Shown: in pieces, positions 9,317 to 19,600 of the stretch
Numbering within the stretch: the stretch's first letter is position 1
How the letters are laid out: every line of letters begins with the position of its first letter
From: G963665545 sp963665545
GTDB lineage: Bacteria; Pseudomonadota; Gammaproteobacteria; Xanthomonadales; SZUA-36
Length of the DNA stretch: 64,000 nt
Direction: 5' to 3'
Assembly: GCA_963665545.2 (NCBI GenBank)
Contig: CAXXKZ010000004.1
Span: 124,001-188,000 of the forward strand
Program-made: the position numbers and the translations under genes
The notes under the pieces: model-generated
What the model saw: only the letters and a program-made list of their open reading frames with translations
Told to the model about the DNA's origin: nothing
The model's database searches: none

Positions 9317-10329
9317 CCTGCCTCCATGACTTTGCTTATTGCCGCAATCACACGTTTTTGACCGGGAAAGTATTGCCACTCGAATGCGTGCGGGTAAGGC
9401 GTGTCCCAGCCAGCCACGCGCTCGATAGGTGCTTCCAGATTCCAGAAACATCGTTCCTGGATGGTGGTCACGAGTTCAGCGCCGTAGCCACAAAAACGGG
9501 TGGCTTCATGGGCAACCAGACAGCGGCCCGTTTTTTGTACAGATTGGCTCAAAGTATCGGTGTCCAGCGGCGCCAGTGAGCGCACGTCAATCACCTCTGC
9601 ATTCACGCCCGCCGCGGCCGCCGCCGCCAGGGCTACGTGCACAATTGTCCCGTAGGTGATGATCGTCAGGTCATCGCCTTCCTGCACCACTACGGCAGAG
9701 TCCAGGGGCACTGAATAGTACCCCTCGGGGACGTCACCCATGGGATGCTTCGACCACGACACCGCCGGCTTATCCGGGTCACCGTCAAACGGCCCGTTAT
9801 AAATTCGCTTGGGTTCAAAAAAGATGACCGGATCATCTGATTCAATTGCGCTGATCAGCAGTCCCTTGGCATCGTAAGGGTTGGAGGGCATCACCGTCCT
9901 GATGCCTGAAATATGGGTGAAGATGGCTTCAGGGCTCTGCGAGTGTGTTTGCCCGCCGCGAATGCCTCCCCCGCACGGCGTACGAATGGTCACCGGCGAG
10001 GTAAATTCTCCCACGCTGCGATAGCGCAATCGGGCCAATTCGCTGACCACCTGGTCATAGCCGGGGTAGATGTAATCAGCGAATTGGATTTCGACCACCG
10101 GACGGAGCCCGTTCACGCCAATGCCTATGGCAGAGCCAATGATGCCCCCCTCGGCAATGGGCGCATCAATAACCCGGTGTTCGCCAAATTTTTCCTGCAG
10201 GCCATCGGTACAGCGAAAAACACCACCGAAATAGCCCACGTCCTGCCCCAGGACGATCACGCTGGGGTCTTTGTCCAACATAATGTCCATCGCCGAATTG
10301 ATCGCCTGGATCATGTTCATCTGCGCCAC
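9313..10329 (-). CDS. bkdA2: branched-chain 2-oxoacid dehydrogenase E1 beta subunit
   Basis: A 338-residue transketolase-like beta subunit that completes the thiamine-diphosphate site with E1 alpha. Conserved parts include VLGQDVGYFGGVF near residue 26, DAPIAEGGIIG near 55 and the loop IRTPCGGGIRGGQTHSQSPE near 115. It lies two bases downstream of the E1-alpha gene and overlaps E2 by four bases, so the three proteins are made from one message. The order E1a-E1b-E2 and the sequences fit the branched-chain rather than the pyruvate enzyme. Confidence 0.93.
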   Translation of the reverse strand: MAQMNMIQAINSAMDIMLDKDPSVIVLGQDVGYFGGVFRCTDGLQEKFGEHRVIDAPIAEGGIIGSAIGIGVNGLRPVVEIQFADYIYPGYDQVVSELARLRYRSVGEFTSPVTIRTPCGGGIRGGQTHSQSPEAIFTHISGIRTVMPSNPYDAKGLLISAIESDDPVIFFEPKRIYNGPFDGDPDKPAVSWSKHPMGDVPEGYYSVPLDSAVVVQEGDDLTIITYGTIVHVALAAAAAAGVNAEVIDVRSLAPLDTDTLSQSVQKTGRCLVAHEATRFCGYGAELVTTIQERCFWNLEAPIERVAGWDTPYPHAFEWQYFPGQKRVIAAISKVMEAG

Positions 10330-10331
10330 GA

Positions 10332-11570
10332 TCAGAGCCCCTCCAGCTCAGCGACCAGGGCCTGCTGTTCTTTGAGGTGCGCGGGCATGTCTTTATAGAC
10401 GTCCTCAAACATGGTCAGTGGGTCAAGCAAGGGCGCATTATTCATGGTTCCGTAGCTCAATGCTTCTTTCCAGGCACGCACCACTGTTTCACGGGTGTCG
10501 GCCTCCAGCACAGCGTGCTGCTCATCGCTCCACAAGCCCTGGGCCATCATATAGCCCTTCAATCTGGTCAGCGGGTCACCTAAAGGAAAGGCCGCCCATT
10601 CGTCTTTGGGCCGATAGCGGTCGGGATCGTCGCTGGTGGAATGCGCGCCGCCACGATAGGTGACATGTTCGATCAATGTTGGCCCGCCACCACTGCGTGC
10701 CCGCTCGGCAGCCCACTGTGTCACTGCGTAAATGGCCAACAGGTCGTTGCCATCGACGCGGATGCCGGGGATGCCAAGCCCCTGGCCCTTGGCCGCAAAT
10801 GAGCGCCTTTCACCGCCGGCAAAATCCTGGAAGGTGGAGATGGCCCACTGATTATTGGTGACATTGAGCACGACCGGTGCCTGATAGACCGAGGCGAAAG
10901 TCAACGCGTGGTGAAAATCAGCCTCCGCCGTGCTGCCGTCACCGACCCACGAGGCTGCAATGTGATCCTCACCCTTGATCGCTGATGCCATCGCCCAGCC
11001 CACTGCGTGAGGATATTGGGTGGCCAGGTTGCCGGATATCGTGAAGCAATTATGTTCAGCGGTTTGATAGAAAATCGGCATCTGGCGGCCTTTGCACATG
11101 TCCCGGGTGTTGGACAGGCATTGGCACATCATGTCCACCAGGCTGATGCCACGCAGCATGTAAAGCGCCTGATTGCGATAGGACGGAAACAGCATGTCGC
11201 TGTGTTTCAGAGCCAGCCCCTGGCCAATAGAAACGGCCTCTTCACCGAGGCACTGCATATAGAACGTGATCTTGCCCTGCCGCTGGATTCTCGTCATACG
11301 ATCGTCGTATTCGCGGGTGAGCACCATCAGTCGCAGCGCCCGGTCCAGTAATTCCGGGCTCATTTCCGGATTCCACGGACCTTTGGCGCTGTGATCGTCG
11401 TCAAGCACACGCACCAGGTTGTCGGCTTGTTCTTCCATCTCGCTGGCCGGGGTGTCGATCGGGGGGCGGTCGATAGCGCCCGCGGGTGAAAGGACGAGAT
11501 AGCTGAAATCCGGCTCTTCGCCCGGGCGTGCCGCTGGATGGGGAATGTGCAAACGTGATGGATTGGTCAC
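10332..11570 (-). CDS. bkdA1: branched-chain 2-oxoacid dehydrogenase E1 alpha subunit
   Basis: A 412-residue thiamine-diphosphate-dependent decarboxylase subunit. The cofactor motif begins at GDG (residues 210-212, GDGSTAEADF) and ends NNQWAIS (239-245), as in bkdA1 proteins. The N-terminal ~50-residue extension is usual for proteobacterial branched-chain E1 alpha. It is the first gene of the three-gene operon and is divergent from an Lrp-family gene at 11710, the same layout as bkdR-bkdA1A2B of Pseudomonas. It oxidatively decarboxylates branched-chain 2-oxoacids. Confidence 0.93.
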   Translation of the reverse strand: MTNPSRLHIPHPAARPGEEPDFSYLVLSPAGAIDRPPIDTPASEMEEQADNLVRVLDDDHSAKGPWNPEMSPELLDRALRLMVLTREYDDRMTRIQRQGKITFYMQCLGEEAVSIGQGLALKHSDMLFPSYRNQALYMLRGISLVDMMCQCLSNTRDMCKGRQMPIFYQTAEHNCFTISGNLATQYPHAVGWAMASAIKGEDHIAASWVGDGSTAEADFHHALTFASVYQAPVVLNVTNNQWAISTFQDFAGGERRSFAAKGQGLGIPGIRVDGNDLLAIYAVTQWAAERARSGGGPTLIEHVTYRGGAHSTSDDPDRYRPKDEWAAFPLGDPLTRLKGYMMAQGLWSDEQHAVLEADTRETVVRAWKEALSYGTMNNAPLLDPLTMFEDVYKDMPAHLKEQQALVAELEGL

Positions 11571-11709
11571 GGGGTGAAACTCCTCACAAAACCGACTTTT
11601 TGAGCCTGCAAATATAGCTGATTTGCGGAGAATTGTGATTGCGCGAATGCTGAAAATGAGAGACTATATGCATAAGTAATTCCTAATTTGACAATTTCAT
11701 GGATTAATC
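11571..11709. promoter_or_regulatory. divergent bkd/lrp promoter region
   Basis: A 139-base AT-rich gap between the divergent E1-alpha and Lrp-family genes. It must hold both promoters and, by analogy with bkdR systems, binding sites for the Lrp-type protein. No single well-formed Lrp box could be picked out by eye. Confidence 0.45.
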
Positions 11710-12177
11710 ATGCTTGATTATCAAATTGATGACATTGATCGGAAAATTCTCCGCTTGTTACAGGACGACGCCGGCATGTCTGCAGCCGCCATCGGTGAGC
11801 AGATTGGCTTGTCCCAATCACCGTGTTGGCGCCGCATCCAGAAATTGCGCGACAGCGGCGTAATACGAGGCCAGTCGATCGATTTTGATCACAAAAAGCT
11901 CGGCTTCAATGTAATGGTCTTTGTCCAAGTGCGCTTGACCGCCCAGGGCCGCCGGAATCTCAGAGAGTTTTCCGAGTCCATCAGCAGTTTACCCGAGGTC
12001 ATGGAGTGCCATCTGTTACTGGGCAACGTCGACTTTTTACTGAGGGTGCTGGTGAGGGACATTGAATCCTATGAACACTTTTATTTCGAAAAACTTTCCA
12101 AGCTGCCGGAAGTACAGGAGGTCACCTCAAACATCGTTCTGTCGCAGTTCAAGCATACCGCCAAAATTCCCCTGTAA
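11710..12177 (+). CDS. bkdR: Lrp/AsnC family regulator, probable bkd activator
   Basis: A 155-residue Lrp/AsnC protein. The N-terminal winged helix (about residues 1-60: IDDIDRKILRLLQDDAG, then IGLSQSPCWRRIQKL) is followed by the RAM/ligand domain (GNVDFLLRVLVRDIESYEHF). It is divergent from the branched-chain dehydrogenase operon. In Pseudomonas the gene in this position (bkdR) activates the operon in response to branched-chain amino acids. The symbol rests on family and context, not on a search. Confidence 0.85.
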   Translation: MLDYQIDDIDRKILRLLQDDAGMSAAAIGEQIGLSQSPCWRRIQKLRDSGVIRGQSIDFDHKKLGFNVMVFVQVRLTAQGRRNLREFSESISSLPEVMECHLLLGNVDFLLRVLVRDIESYEHFYFEKLSKLPEVQEVTSNIVLSQFKHTAKIPL

Positions 12178-12202
12178 GAGGAGTCTCTCTTCCCTTCTGG
12201 GT

Positions 12203-13993
12203 TTAGATAATGAAATGGGCTTCCGGGAGCTCGGTGAGGTTGCCGGGGCCAGACCCAATGGTGACTGCAAGCGATTGAGTTCGGGGGTAGAGACGCTCGA
12301 AGTAAAACCGCGCGGTGGAAAGCTTGGCACGATAGAAATCTCCATCTTTTTCATTGTGGGCTTCATTGAGGCCGCGCTCCGCGCTGATGGCAGCGTAAGC
12401 CCAGCACCAGGCCATGACAACGTAGCCCGTGTACATCAGGTAATCGACCGCCGCGGCGTTAATCTGATCCGGGTCTTCCATCGATGACTTGATGGTCTGT
12501 TCGGTCAGCTTGAGCCACTCATTGAGCGCCGATTCGGTCTTGTCGGCCCACATACTGCCAGCGTTTTCGCCGCAAAAAGTTCTGACCATCTTGACGAAGG
12601 GCTCAATCACGGCGCCGCCGGTTCCGAGAATTTTGCGCCCCAGCAAATCCAGGCCCTGAATGCCCGTTGTACCTTCATAGAGGGCTGTAATGCGCGCGTC
12701 TCGGGCATGCTGCTCTTGTCCCCACTCGCTGACGTAGCCATGTCCACCCAGTACCTGAATGCCAAGACCGGTGCTTTCGATGGCCACTTCCGACAAAAAT
12801 GCCTTGGTGACCGGCGTCAGAAATGCCAACAGGGTTTCGGCTTCTGTTCTGACTGCCTGCTCTTCGCTCATAAGCTCAATGTCGACCAGCATTGAGCAGT
12901 AATAGGTCAGCAGGCGGCCGCCCTCGCTAAAGGCCTTTTGGGTTAGAAGCATGCGCCGCACATCGGGGTGAGCAATGATGGGATCTGCCGGCCTGTCAGG
13001 GCTATGGCGCTCGGGTGCCCGCATCTGGATTCGGTCCATTGCATAGTGGTAGGCGGTCTGCAAGGAGCCCTCAATATGTGACAAGGCCTGCAAGGCAACG
13101 CCCAGGCGGGATTCGTTGATGAAAGTGAACATGCCGCTCATGCCCTTGTGCGGGCGCCCCAGCAACCACCCTTCGGCATCATCGAAATTAATCACACAGG
13201 TTGCATTGCCGTGAATACCCATTTTGTGTTCAATCGAACCGCAACTCACGCCGTTGGGTTCGCCAACACTGCCATTCTCATTGACTTTCATTTTAGGCAC
13301 AACGAACAGGGAGATTCCCTTGACGCCGTCGGGTGCGTCAGGCAGTCGCGCAAGCACGATGTGGACAATGTTGTCCGTCAAATCATGGTCGCCGGCCGAA
13401 ATAAACATTTTGCTGCCATTGATCAGGTAGCTGCCTTGGTTGGTTGGTGTCGCCAGTGTGCGCAGTAGTCCCAGATCGGAGCCGCAATGGGCCTCGGTCA
13501 GGCACATTGTGCCGCACCACTGGCCGCTGGCGAGCATGGGCATAAACTTTTGTTTGATTTCCTCTGTGCCGTGGGCATTGATGGTTGTTGCCGCACCCCA
13601 ACTGAGCGCCACGTACATGGCCCAGGCATGGTTGGCGCTCAGGTACATTTCAGAACAGACATTGGCCAGGGAATACGGCAAGCCCATGCCACCCAATTCA
13701 GGGGGATGGTGCAAGCTCGCCCATCCGTCTTCGCAGAATTGCAGATAGGCGGCCTTGAAACCCGATGGTGTACTCACTTTGCCGTCGTTCCATTGCGCGC
13801 CCTCGCGGTCTCCGCTGGCATACAACGGTGCGGCCACTTCTTCAGCAAAGCGCGCGGCCTCGGGAAGAATGGCGTCAATGGTGTCAGGCGTGGCATCCTC
13901 GCAACCCGGCAGGCTGGCATAGTGAGCCGGGTAATCAAGCACATCGTAGATGGCGAATTTCATGTCCCGAATGGGCACTTTGTAATCTGGCAT
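12203..13993 (-). CDS. acyl-CoA dehydrogenase (about 600-residue type with C-terminal extension)
   Basis: A flavin-dependent acyl-CoA dehydrogenase of about 596 residues, longer than the ~380-residue classical enzymes because of a helical C-terminal extension. The chosen ATG gives MPDYKVPIRDMKF, the usual N-terminus of this subfamily; a TTG at 14017 would add eight residues. The FAD/substrate motif CLTEAHCGSDLG lies near residue 155 and YEGTTGIQGLDLLGRK near 440 contains the expected catalytic Glu. It introduces the first double bond in beta-oxidation of an unknown acyl-CoA. It lies 99 bases downstream of pxpC on the same strand and may be part of, or a separate unit after, the sox-pxp operon. 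Confidence 0.9.
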   Translation of the reverse strand: MPDYKVPIRDMKFAIYDVLDYPAHYASLPGCEDATPDTIDAILPEAARFAEEVAAPLYASGDREGAQWNDGKVSTPSGFKAAYLQFCEDGWASLHHPPELGGMGLPYSLANVCSEMYLSANHAWAMYVALSWGAATTINAHGTEEIKQKFMPMLASGQWCGTMCLTEAHCGSDLGLLRTLATPTNQGSYLINGSKMFISAGDHDLTDNIVHIVLARLPDAPDGVKGISLFVVPKMKVNENGSVGEPNGVSCGSIEHKMGIHGNATCVINFDDAEGWLLGRPHKGMSGMFTFINESRLGVALQALSHIEGSLQTAYHYAMDRIQMRAPERHSPDRPADPIIAHPDVRRMLLTQKAFSEGGRLLTYYCSMLVDIELMSEEQAVRTEAETLLAFLTPVTKAFLSEVAIESTGLGIQVLGGHGYVSEWGQEQHARDARITALYEGTTGIQGLDLLGRKILGTGGAVIEPFVKMVRTFCGENAGSMWADKTESALNEWLKLTEQTIKSSMEDPDQINAAAVDYLMYTGYVVMAWCWAYAAISAERGLNEAHNEKDGDFYRAKLSTARFYFERLYPRTQSLAVTIGSGPGNLTELPEAHFII

Positions 13994-14092
13994 GGGTGGA
14001 AAATCCGTTCTTTGCAACCTCTAATTGTACCGGCTTGGATGAATCATTGGGTGATTTAGAACAGTTGAAGGAGTGGCGCCAGCCCAGATCTG

Positions 14093-15067
14093 CTATCTGC
14101 CCGCGAAAGCGGCAATCTGCTGCTCTTTGCGTTGCAGGATTTTCTGACTTTCCTCGAGGCTGACTTCTTCGAAATAAAAGGCCTTGCCCGGCGTGAACTG
14201 GGCAAGCTGACCCTGGTCCACGCTAATGACCGTGGCAATTCGCGGGTAGCCGCCAATGGTGCCACAATCGGCCATCAGAACGATGGGATCGCCGCTGGCC
14301 GGCACCTGTACGCTACCGGGAGACACCGGCTCGGAAATGATGCTGCCGTCACCGGCGGATTCGATCACGTTGCCGCCAAGTTTGTAGCCCATCCGGTCCG
14401 ATTGATGCTGCAATGTGAATGCCCCGCTGAAAAACCCCGCAATACTGGCGACACTGAATTGCTCATCCTGCGGTCCTCGGACCACGCGAATCTTATCGGA
14501 GCCTTGCCGTACCAATTGATGGGGAAGCACGCCATCGGGTGCGATCGGGGCATCGGCCAATCGCACTGGCAGCAGGGCTCCTGTGCTGATGTCCTGCCCG
14601 AATCCGCCCAGACCTGTGCGTGCATGAGTCGCGCAGCTGCCCATTTGAGGCTTCACCTCGAAGCCGCCGGCAACTGCCAGGTAGCCATGACTGCCGAACC
14701 TGTCGCTACCTGCCGCACCGCCACGGCAGGCACTGATTGTGAACCGTTCTCCCCTCGCCAGGGTGTAGCTGGCATTGGACTTTACCGGACCTCCGTTGAT
14801 GGCGAGGGGAAAATCTCCCACAAACGCCAGTCGCATGGTGCGGCTGCACACTTCGAAAACAGCCCCGGCAAGTGCCAGTTCCAGGCACGGGGTGTGCTCG
14901 GGGTTGCCTGCCAGAATATTGGCAAGGCGCAAACTGATACGGTCCATCGCGCCACAGCGCGTTACGCCAAAGGACTGATAGCCTACGCGACCCAGGTCCT
15001 GCAATTGACACAAGGCCGTGACGCGCAGCACATGTAATCCAGTGGTTACGGTCTCATTCTGTGTCAT
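14093..15067 (-). CDS. pxpC: 5-oxoprolinase subunit C / biotin-dependent carboxyltransferase family
   Basis: A 324-residue protein of the PxpC (KipA, AHS2/carboxyltransferase domain) family. Typical pieces are LQDLGRVGYQSFGVTRCGAMD near the N-terminus, LELALAGA, and MADCGTIGGYPRIATV near residue 270. Together with PxpA and PxpB it forms the ATP-dependent prokaryotic 5-oxoprolinase that opens pyroglutamate to glutamate. It overlaps pxpB by 14 bases and is the last of the seven-gene sox-pxp run. The family has other roles, so an N-methylated lactam or imide substrate is possible given its neighbours. Confidence 0.88.
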   Translation of the reverse strand: MTQNETVTTGLHVLRVTALCQLQDLGRVGYQSFGVTRCGAMDRISLRLANILAGNPEHTPCLELALAGAVFEVCSRTMRLAFVGDFPLAINGGPVKSNASYTLARGERFTISACRGGAAGSDRFGSHGYLAVAGGFEVKPQMGSCATHARTGLGGFGQDISTGALLPVRLADAPIAPDGVLPHQLVRQGSDKIRVVRGPQDEQFSVASIAGFFSGAFTLQHQSDRMGYKLGGNVIESAGDGSIISEPVSPGSVQVPASGDPIVLMADCGTIGGYPRIATVISVDQGQLAQFTPGKAFYFEEVSLEESQKILQRKEQQIAAFAGR

Positions 15068-15800
15068 GCAAGGCCTCCGAGACCCTCAGGCCCTGCGCGG
15101 CCTTCGATGCCAGATGCGCATATTCGGTCTTGTCGATCTGCCGAATTTCGACTTCATCACCAGCGGCCATGAAAAACGGGGCTTTGCGCTCGGGCGCATA
15201 GGTGCGTTCCGGGGTCTGTCCGATCAGGTTCCAGCCGCTGGGCATGGCCAGTCCTCCGATCATGCCTTGTTGACCGCCGATTGAGATACAGCCTGCCGGC
15301 ACCTCAGCGCGTGGTGTCGCCAACCGCGGAGTGTGCAGTCGTTCGTCCAGGCCGCCGAGAAAGGTCCAGCCCGGCGAAAAACCAACCAGGTATACCCGGT
15401 AGAGCGTGGCGCCGTGTATGTCGATGACCTCCTCGGCTGTCAAGCCGTGGGCCTGGGCAAGATTCTCGAGGTCGGGCGCTGCGGCGCCACCGTAACACAC
15501 CGGTATCCGCCACCGGCGCTGGGGCGCGGCGGGGCCAATATTTTCTCGAAGTAAGTTATGAACTAAGTCTGATAAAGCATTGAATGTTAAAGATAACGGG
15601 TCATAATAAATGAGCAGTGTCCGATAGCTGCAGACGATCTCTTCGATGCCATCGTGGCTCTGCTGTTCGAGCGCCCATTTGAGGTTGAGCACCTGGTTGG
15701 AGACCACCGGGTCAATGCGATTTTCGAACGCTGCAAGTAGTGCACGGTCCCCCACCGGTCGTATTTCGACCGGGCTTTGACGACCGGATTCAGGCGCCAT
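15054..15800 (-). CDS. pxpB: 5-oxoprolinase subunit B (KipI/AHS1 family)
   Basis: A protein of about 248 residues of the PxpB family. The motif IRPVGDRALLAAF is at the start, GFSPGWTFLGGLDERLHTPR is near residue 150, and GWNLIGQTPERTY is near the C-terminus. The ATG at 15800 is preferred because the alternative at 15824 adds eight non-conserved residues inside pxpA. It overlaps pxpA by 11 bases and pxpC by 14. It works with PxpA and PxpC in ATP-dependent lactam ring opening. Confidence 0.88.
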   Translation of the reverse strand: MAPESGRQSPVEIRPVGDRALLAAFENRIDPVVSNQVLNLKWALEQQSHDGIEEIVCSYRTLLIYYDPLSLTFNALSDLVHNLLRENIGPAAPQRRWRIPVCYGGAAAPDLENLAQAHGLTAEEVIDIHGATLYRVYLVGFSPGWTFLGGLDERLHTPRLATPRAEVPAGCISIGGQQGMIGGLAMPSGWNLIGQTPERTYAPERKAPFFMAAGDEVEIRQIDKTEYAHLASKAAQGLRVSEALHDTE

Positions 15801-16563
15801 GCTGTGTATAAGGCCGCACAGCAATGCCCCGGTTTTCCAGTCGTGTCCGGATTATTTCGGCCAAAGCGACCGAATCTGGCGAATCTCCGTGGACGCAAAT
15901 GGATTGTACGTGCAGACGGATGGTGTTGCCCTGGATGGACTCAACTGTGCCTTCCTCGACCAGCCGGATAACACGCTCGGCGGCGACCTCGTGGTCGGTA
16001 ATCATCGCCCCGTCCAACAGCCGTGACACCAATGAGCCGTCATCGTTGTAGGCACGATCGGCAAAGCCCTGGCGGATGACCTTGAGTCCTGCGTTGCTGG
16101 CGGCCTGATCAGCAGCACAACCGGGCAGGGTCATCAGTGACAGGTCGCCTGTTGCGGCCACGGCGGCGGCCAGGGGTATAGCAAGTTCCGGATTCTGGTC
16201 CGACATATTGCCCAGGGCGCCATGCGCCCGCACATGACTGACTGTCTGTCCCGAGGCCGCGGCCAAAGCTTGCAGGGCCCCCACCTGGTAGACAATCAGG
16301 TTCTTTAGCTCATCGGTGGGAATGCCGTGCATTTCTCTGCGACCGAATCCGCGCAAGTCCTGGAACCCCGGGTGTGCGCCAAGGGCGATTCCGCGCGCCA
16401 GGGTGACCTGCGACAGCCGACTCATGATGTCCGGGTCGCCGGCGTGAAACCCGCAGGCCACGTTTACCGAGGTGACGATATCGAGCATCGCCTCGTCATC
16501 GCCCATGCGATATTTGCCATAGCCCTCACCGAGGTCGCTGTTGAGGTCGATCATGTCCGCCAT
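15790..16563 (-). CDS. pxpA: 5-oxoprolinase subunit A (LamB/YcsF family)
   Basis: A 257-residue LamB/YcsF protein. The family signature is complete: DLNSDLGEGYG at residues 5-15, NVACGFHAGDP near 35, and GAHPGFQDLRGFGRREM near 60. It begins 64 bases downstream of soxA on the same strand, so it probably belongs to the same transcript. It is the subunit that handles the cyclic substrate in PxpABC. The link to sarcosine oxidase genes is unusual and is discussed as a finding. Confidence 0.92.
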   Translation of the reverse strand: MADMIDLNSDLGEGYGKYRMGDDEAMLDIVTSVNVACGFHAGDPDIMSRLSQVTLARGIALGAHPGFQDLRGFGRREMHGIPTDELKNLIVYQVGALQALAAASGQTVSHVRAHGALGNMSDQNPELAIPLAAAVAATGDLSLMTLPGCAADQAASNAGLKVIRQGFADRAYNDDGSLVSRLLDGAMITDHEVAAERVIRLVEEGTVESIQGNTIRLHVQSICVHGDSPDSVALAEIIRTRLENRGIAVRPYTQHGA

Positions 16564-16627
16564 TGCGTGTGATCCTGTCGATCCGGAAAGGTATTTTCTC
16601 TCCGCCGCCGCGAGCAGGTCAACTGAT

Positions 16628-19600
16628 TCAGTCCGACAACCTCAGGCCGCCGGGGTCATAGAACGTCATCGGCACCACTGTGGCGGCCACCCGCTCTCCC
16701 TCGATATCAACGCAAACCGTCTGCCCCAGCCGGTTTTGCCCGCCGCACAGCATGGCCAGCGCCACCGATTGATCCAATGTGGGGCTGATGCAGCTCGAGG
16801 TGACGTGGCCTTCGGTTGTGCGGGGTCGCACGGTCACCAGATGCGCACCCACTTCCAATAGCCGGTCAGGGCGTAGTGCCCGCAAGCCCACCAGCTGAAG
16901 GCGGTTCTGGTGGGTGTTCCCGCTGCGCGCAAGCGACCGGCGGCCCACAAAGTCACCGGTCTTTTTGGCGATGGCGTCGCCCCAACCGACATCGAGCGGA
17001 CAGGTGGACCCGTCCGTATCCACGCCCACCTCCAGGTAACCTTTTTCGACTCTGAGTATGTCCAGAGCCTCCATACCCAAGGGTGTGATGCCCGCGTATT
17101 GACCTGTATCGAGCAGTCGATCCCAGGTTGCATGAGCTTGCCCGGCGGGCACATTGAGCTCGAATGACAATTCTCCAGAAAAACTAACGCGCATCAGTCG
17201 ATAGGGCATCGTTCCAATGGCGCCCGACAACAGGGACATATGGGGCAGTGCCGCCGGCGACAGGTCGGCATCGCTAAGAATAGTGGCAAGCACCTCACGC
17301 GAGCGGGGGCCGCTGATGGTGAATGTGGCCCACTGGGTGGTGATGTTGTTGACCACGACATCGAGTTCGGGCCATTCTGTCTGCAGCCATTCCTCGAATG
17401 ACAGGGCCACTTCCGTGGCGCCCGAACTGGACGTGGATACAAGAAAATGCTCGCTCCGGGGGCGGTCGTCGTCGAGCCGTGCGAACACTCCGTCATCAAC
17501 AATAATGCCGTTTTCATTGAGCATCATGCCGTAGCGGATTCTGCCCGAATTGAGGGTTTCAACCCGGTTAACGTACATCCGATTGAGAAATTCAAGCGCG
17601 TCAGTGCCGCGCACCTCCAGCTTGCCCAGGGAAGAACTGTCCAGCAACGCCACCGATTCACGCGCGGCCCTCACCTCACGCCTGATGGCCTGTTCTTCAG
17701 TTTCACCAGAAATCCGGTAGCAGGCCGCCCGAGACCATCCGCCATGGTCCTCCATGACCCCGCCCGCTTCTATATGAGCCTCATGGGCCGGCAGCCGGCG
17801 TTGAGGCCAGAACCGGGAACCGGTTTCCCTGCCGGCCATGGCGCCAAGGCTGACAGGCAGGTAGGGCGGGCGAAATGTGGTGGTACCCACGGCGCCAATA
17901 TCCCGGCCGGTCAAATGACCAAGCAAACCGAGCGCGTTGACGTTGCCCGTTTTGCCCTGATCAATCGCCATGCCCGTGGTGGTGTAACGTTTCATATGTT
18001 CGACCGAAACGAATCCCTCTCGTGCTGCGACCTCAATTGAATCCGCGGTGACGTCGTGCAGCATGTCGACCCATTGACGCGCTGTTGTGCGTTTACCCGC
18101 CGGGGGCGGCGTGTGCCAGTGAGCCTGGGAAAGTGCGCCGGCAATTTCCTGCGGCGTCTCGGGTGGTGCGAGTGCACCCGTTTCTCCGCAGATGGCCCGC
18201 AAAATCGTCAGTCCGGCCTGGTGCCCGTTGTGCATGCAACCGGCCAGGTCGAGCTGCCCATTGGCGGCGCCGACGCAGATGGGCAACTCTACCGGAGCAT
18301 TCTCTTGATCCTCACGATTGGCAGGTACAAAGCACAATGATCGAGAATTCCATTCCAGCTTGCCCCCCGCTTGGCTGTAAAGGTGGGCGGTTGGGCTCCA
18401 GCCGCCGGAACTGCACAACAGGTCGCAATCGATCCAATGGTCGCGAGACCCGGATTGACACTTGCCGTCCGCATCCAGGCGATGAATTTTGACCTTTCTG
18501 AGGCGCAGGTAGCCTCGGGTGTCGACGAGTGTAAAACCGCGAAACTGCTCGATGCCGAGATCGTCGAGTCGTGCCTGCCAGTGGCCAGAAATGTCGGCCC
18601 GGACATCTACCATGGCCGCAACCTCGATGCCGACGCGGTGCAAATCGACGGCACACTGGTAGGCGCTGTCGTTATTGGTAAAGATAACCGCCCTGCTGCC
18701 CGGTTTGACCGCGAAGCGGTTTACATAATGACGGGCGGCATCAGCCAACATTATCCCCGGACGATCGTTATTGGGGAACACCAGAGGCCGCTCTATGGCT
18801 CCGCTGGCAAGGATGGTGTGTCGAGCGCGGATATGCCACAGCGTACCGCCACCAGCCCCGCGCTGCTCAATGGCGGTGTAGTGGCCGTGATCATAGGCCG
18901 CGATGGCTGTAGTGCGCCGCAAAATGGTGATGTCGGAGGAACGATTCAGCAATTCAATTTGCCGGTCGGCCCACTTCAGGCCATCTTCGTCTGCAATTCT
19001 TGCGGGCTGCCAGTGCAATGAACCACCCGCCGCGTGCTCGCTGTCAACGATGACCATTCGCAGGCTTCCCCCTTGCGCTGCAGCCCGGGCAGCAGCCAGC
19101 CCGGCCGGGCCGGCCCCCACGATCAACAAATCGCAGTGGGCATGACGCTTATCAAAGCGGCCCACAATGTCGGCAGATTGGACAGTGTCTACGCGGTCAG
19201 TTTTTTGCGGGGCCGGCGCGGTGCCCGCCAGTTTCCTTACCAGAGGCTCCCACCAGCGCCATTGCGGCCACATGAATGTTTTGTAGTAGAACCCAACGGG
19301 CATAAATCGGCTTAGCCAACCGCTGATGGCGCCCAGGTCGAAGCGCGGACCAGGCCAGCAATTCTGGCTGCAAGCGGTCAGACCTTCGTATAACATTTGC
19401 CGGCTCGCACGGACATTCGGTGTCACGCCCCCGTGGTGCAGGATCGTCAGCAACGCCTGGTTTTCCTCGACGCCGGCGCTGAATATGCCCCGCGGCCTGT
19501 GGTAACGAAAACTGCGGGCAGTCAAGATGATGCCATTTGCGAGCAGGGCGGAAGCCAGGGTGTCGCCCGGGTGGCCCCGCAACGCGACACCGTTAAAGCT

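Noticed and set aside
11688..11693. TTGACA as a -35 box for the Lrp gene
   Set aside because: It lies only about 17 bases before the start codon, leaving no room for a -10 box and leader.
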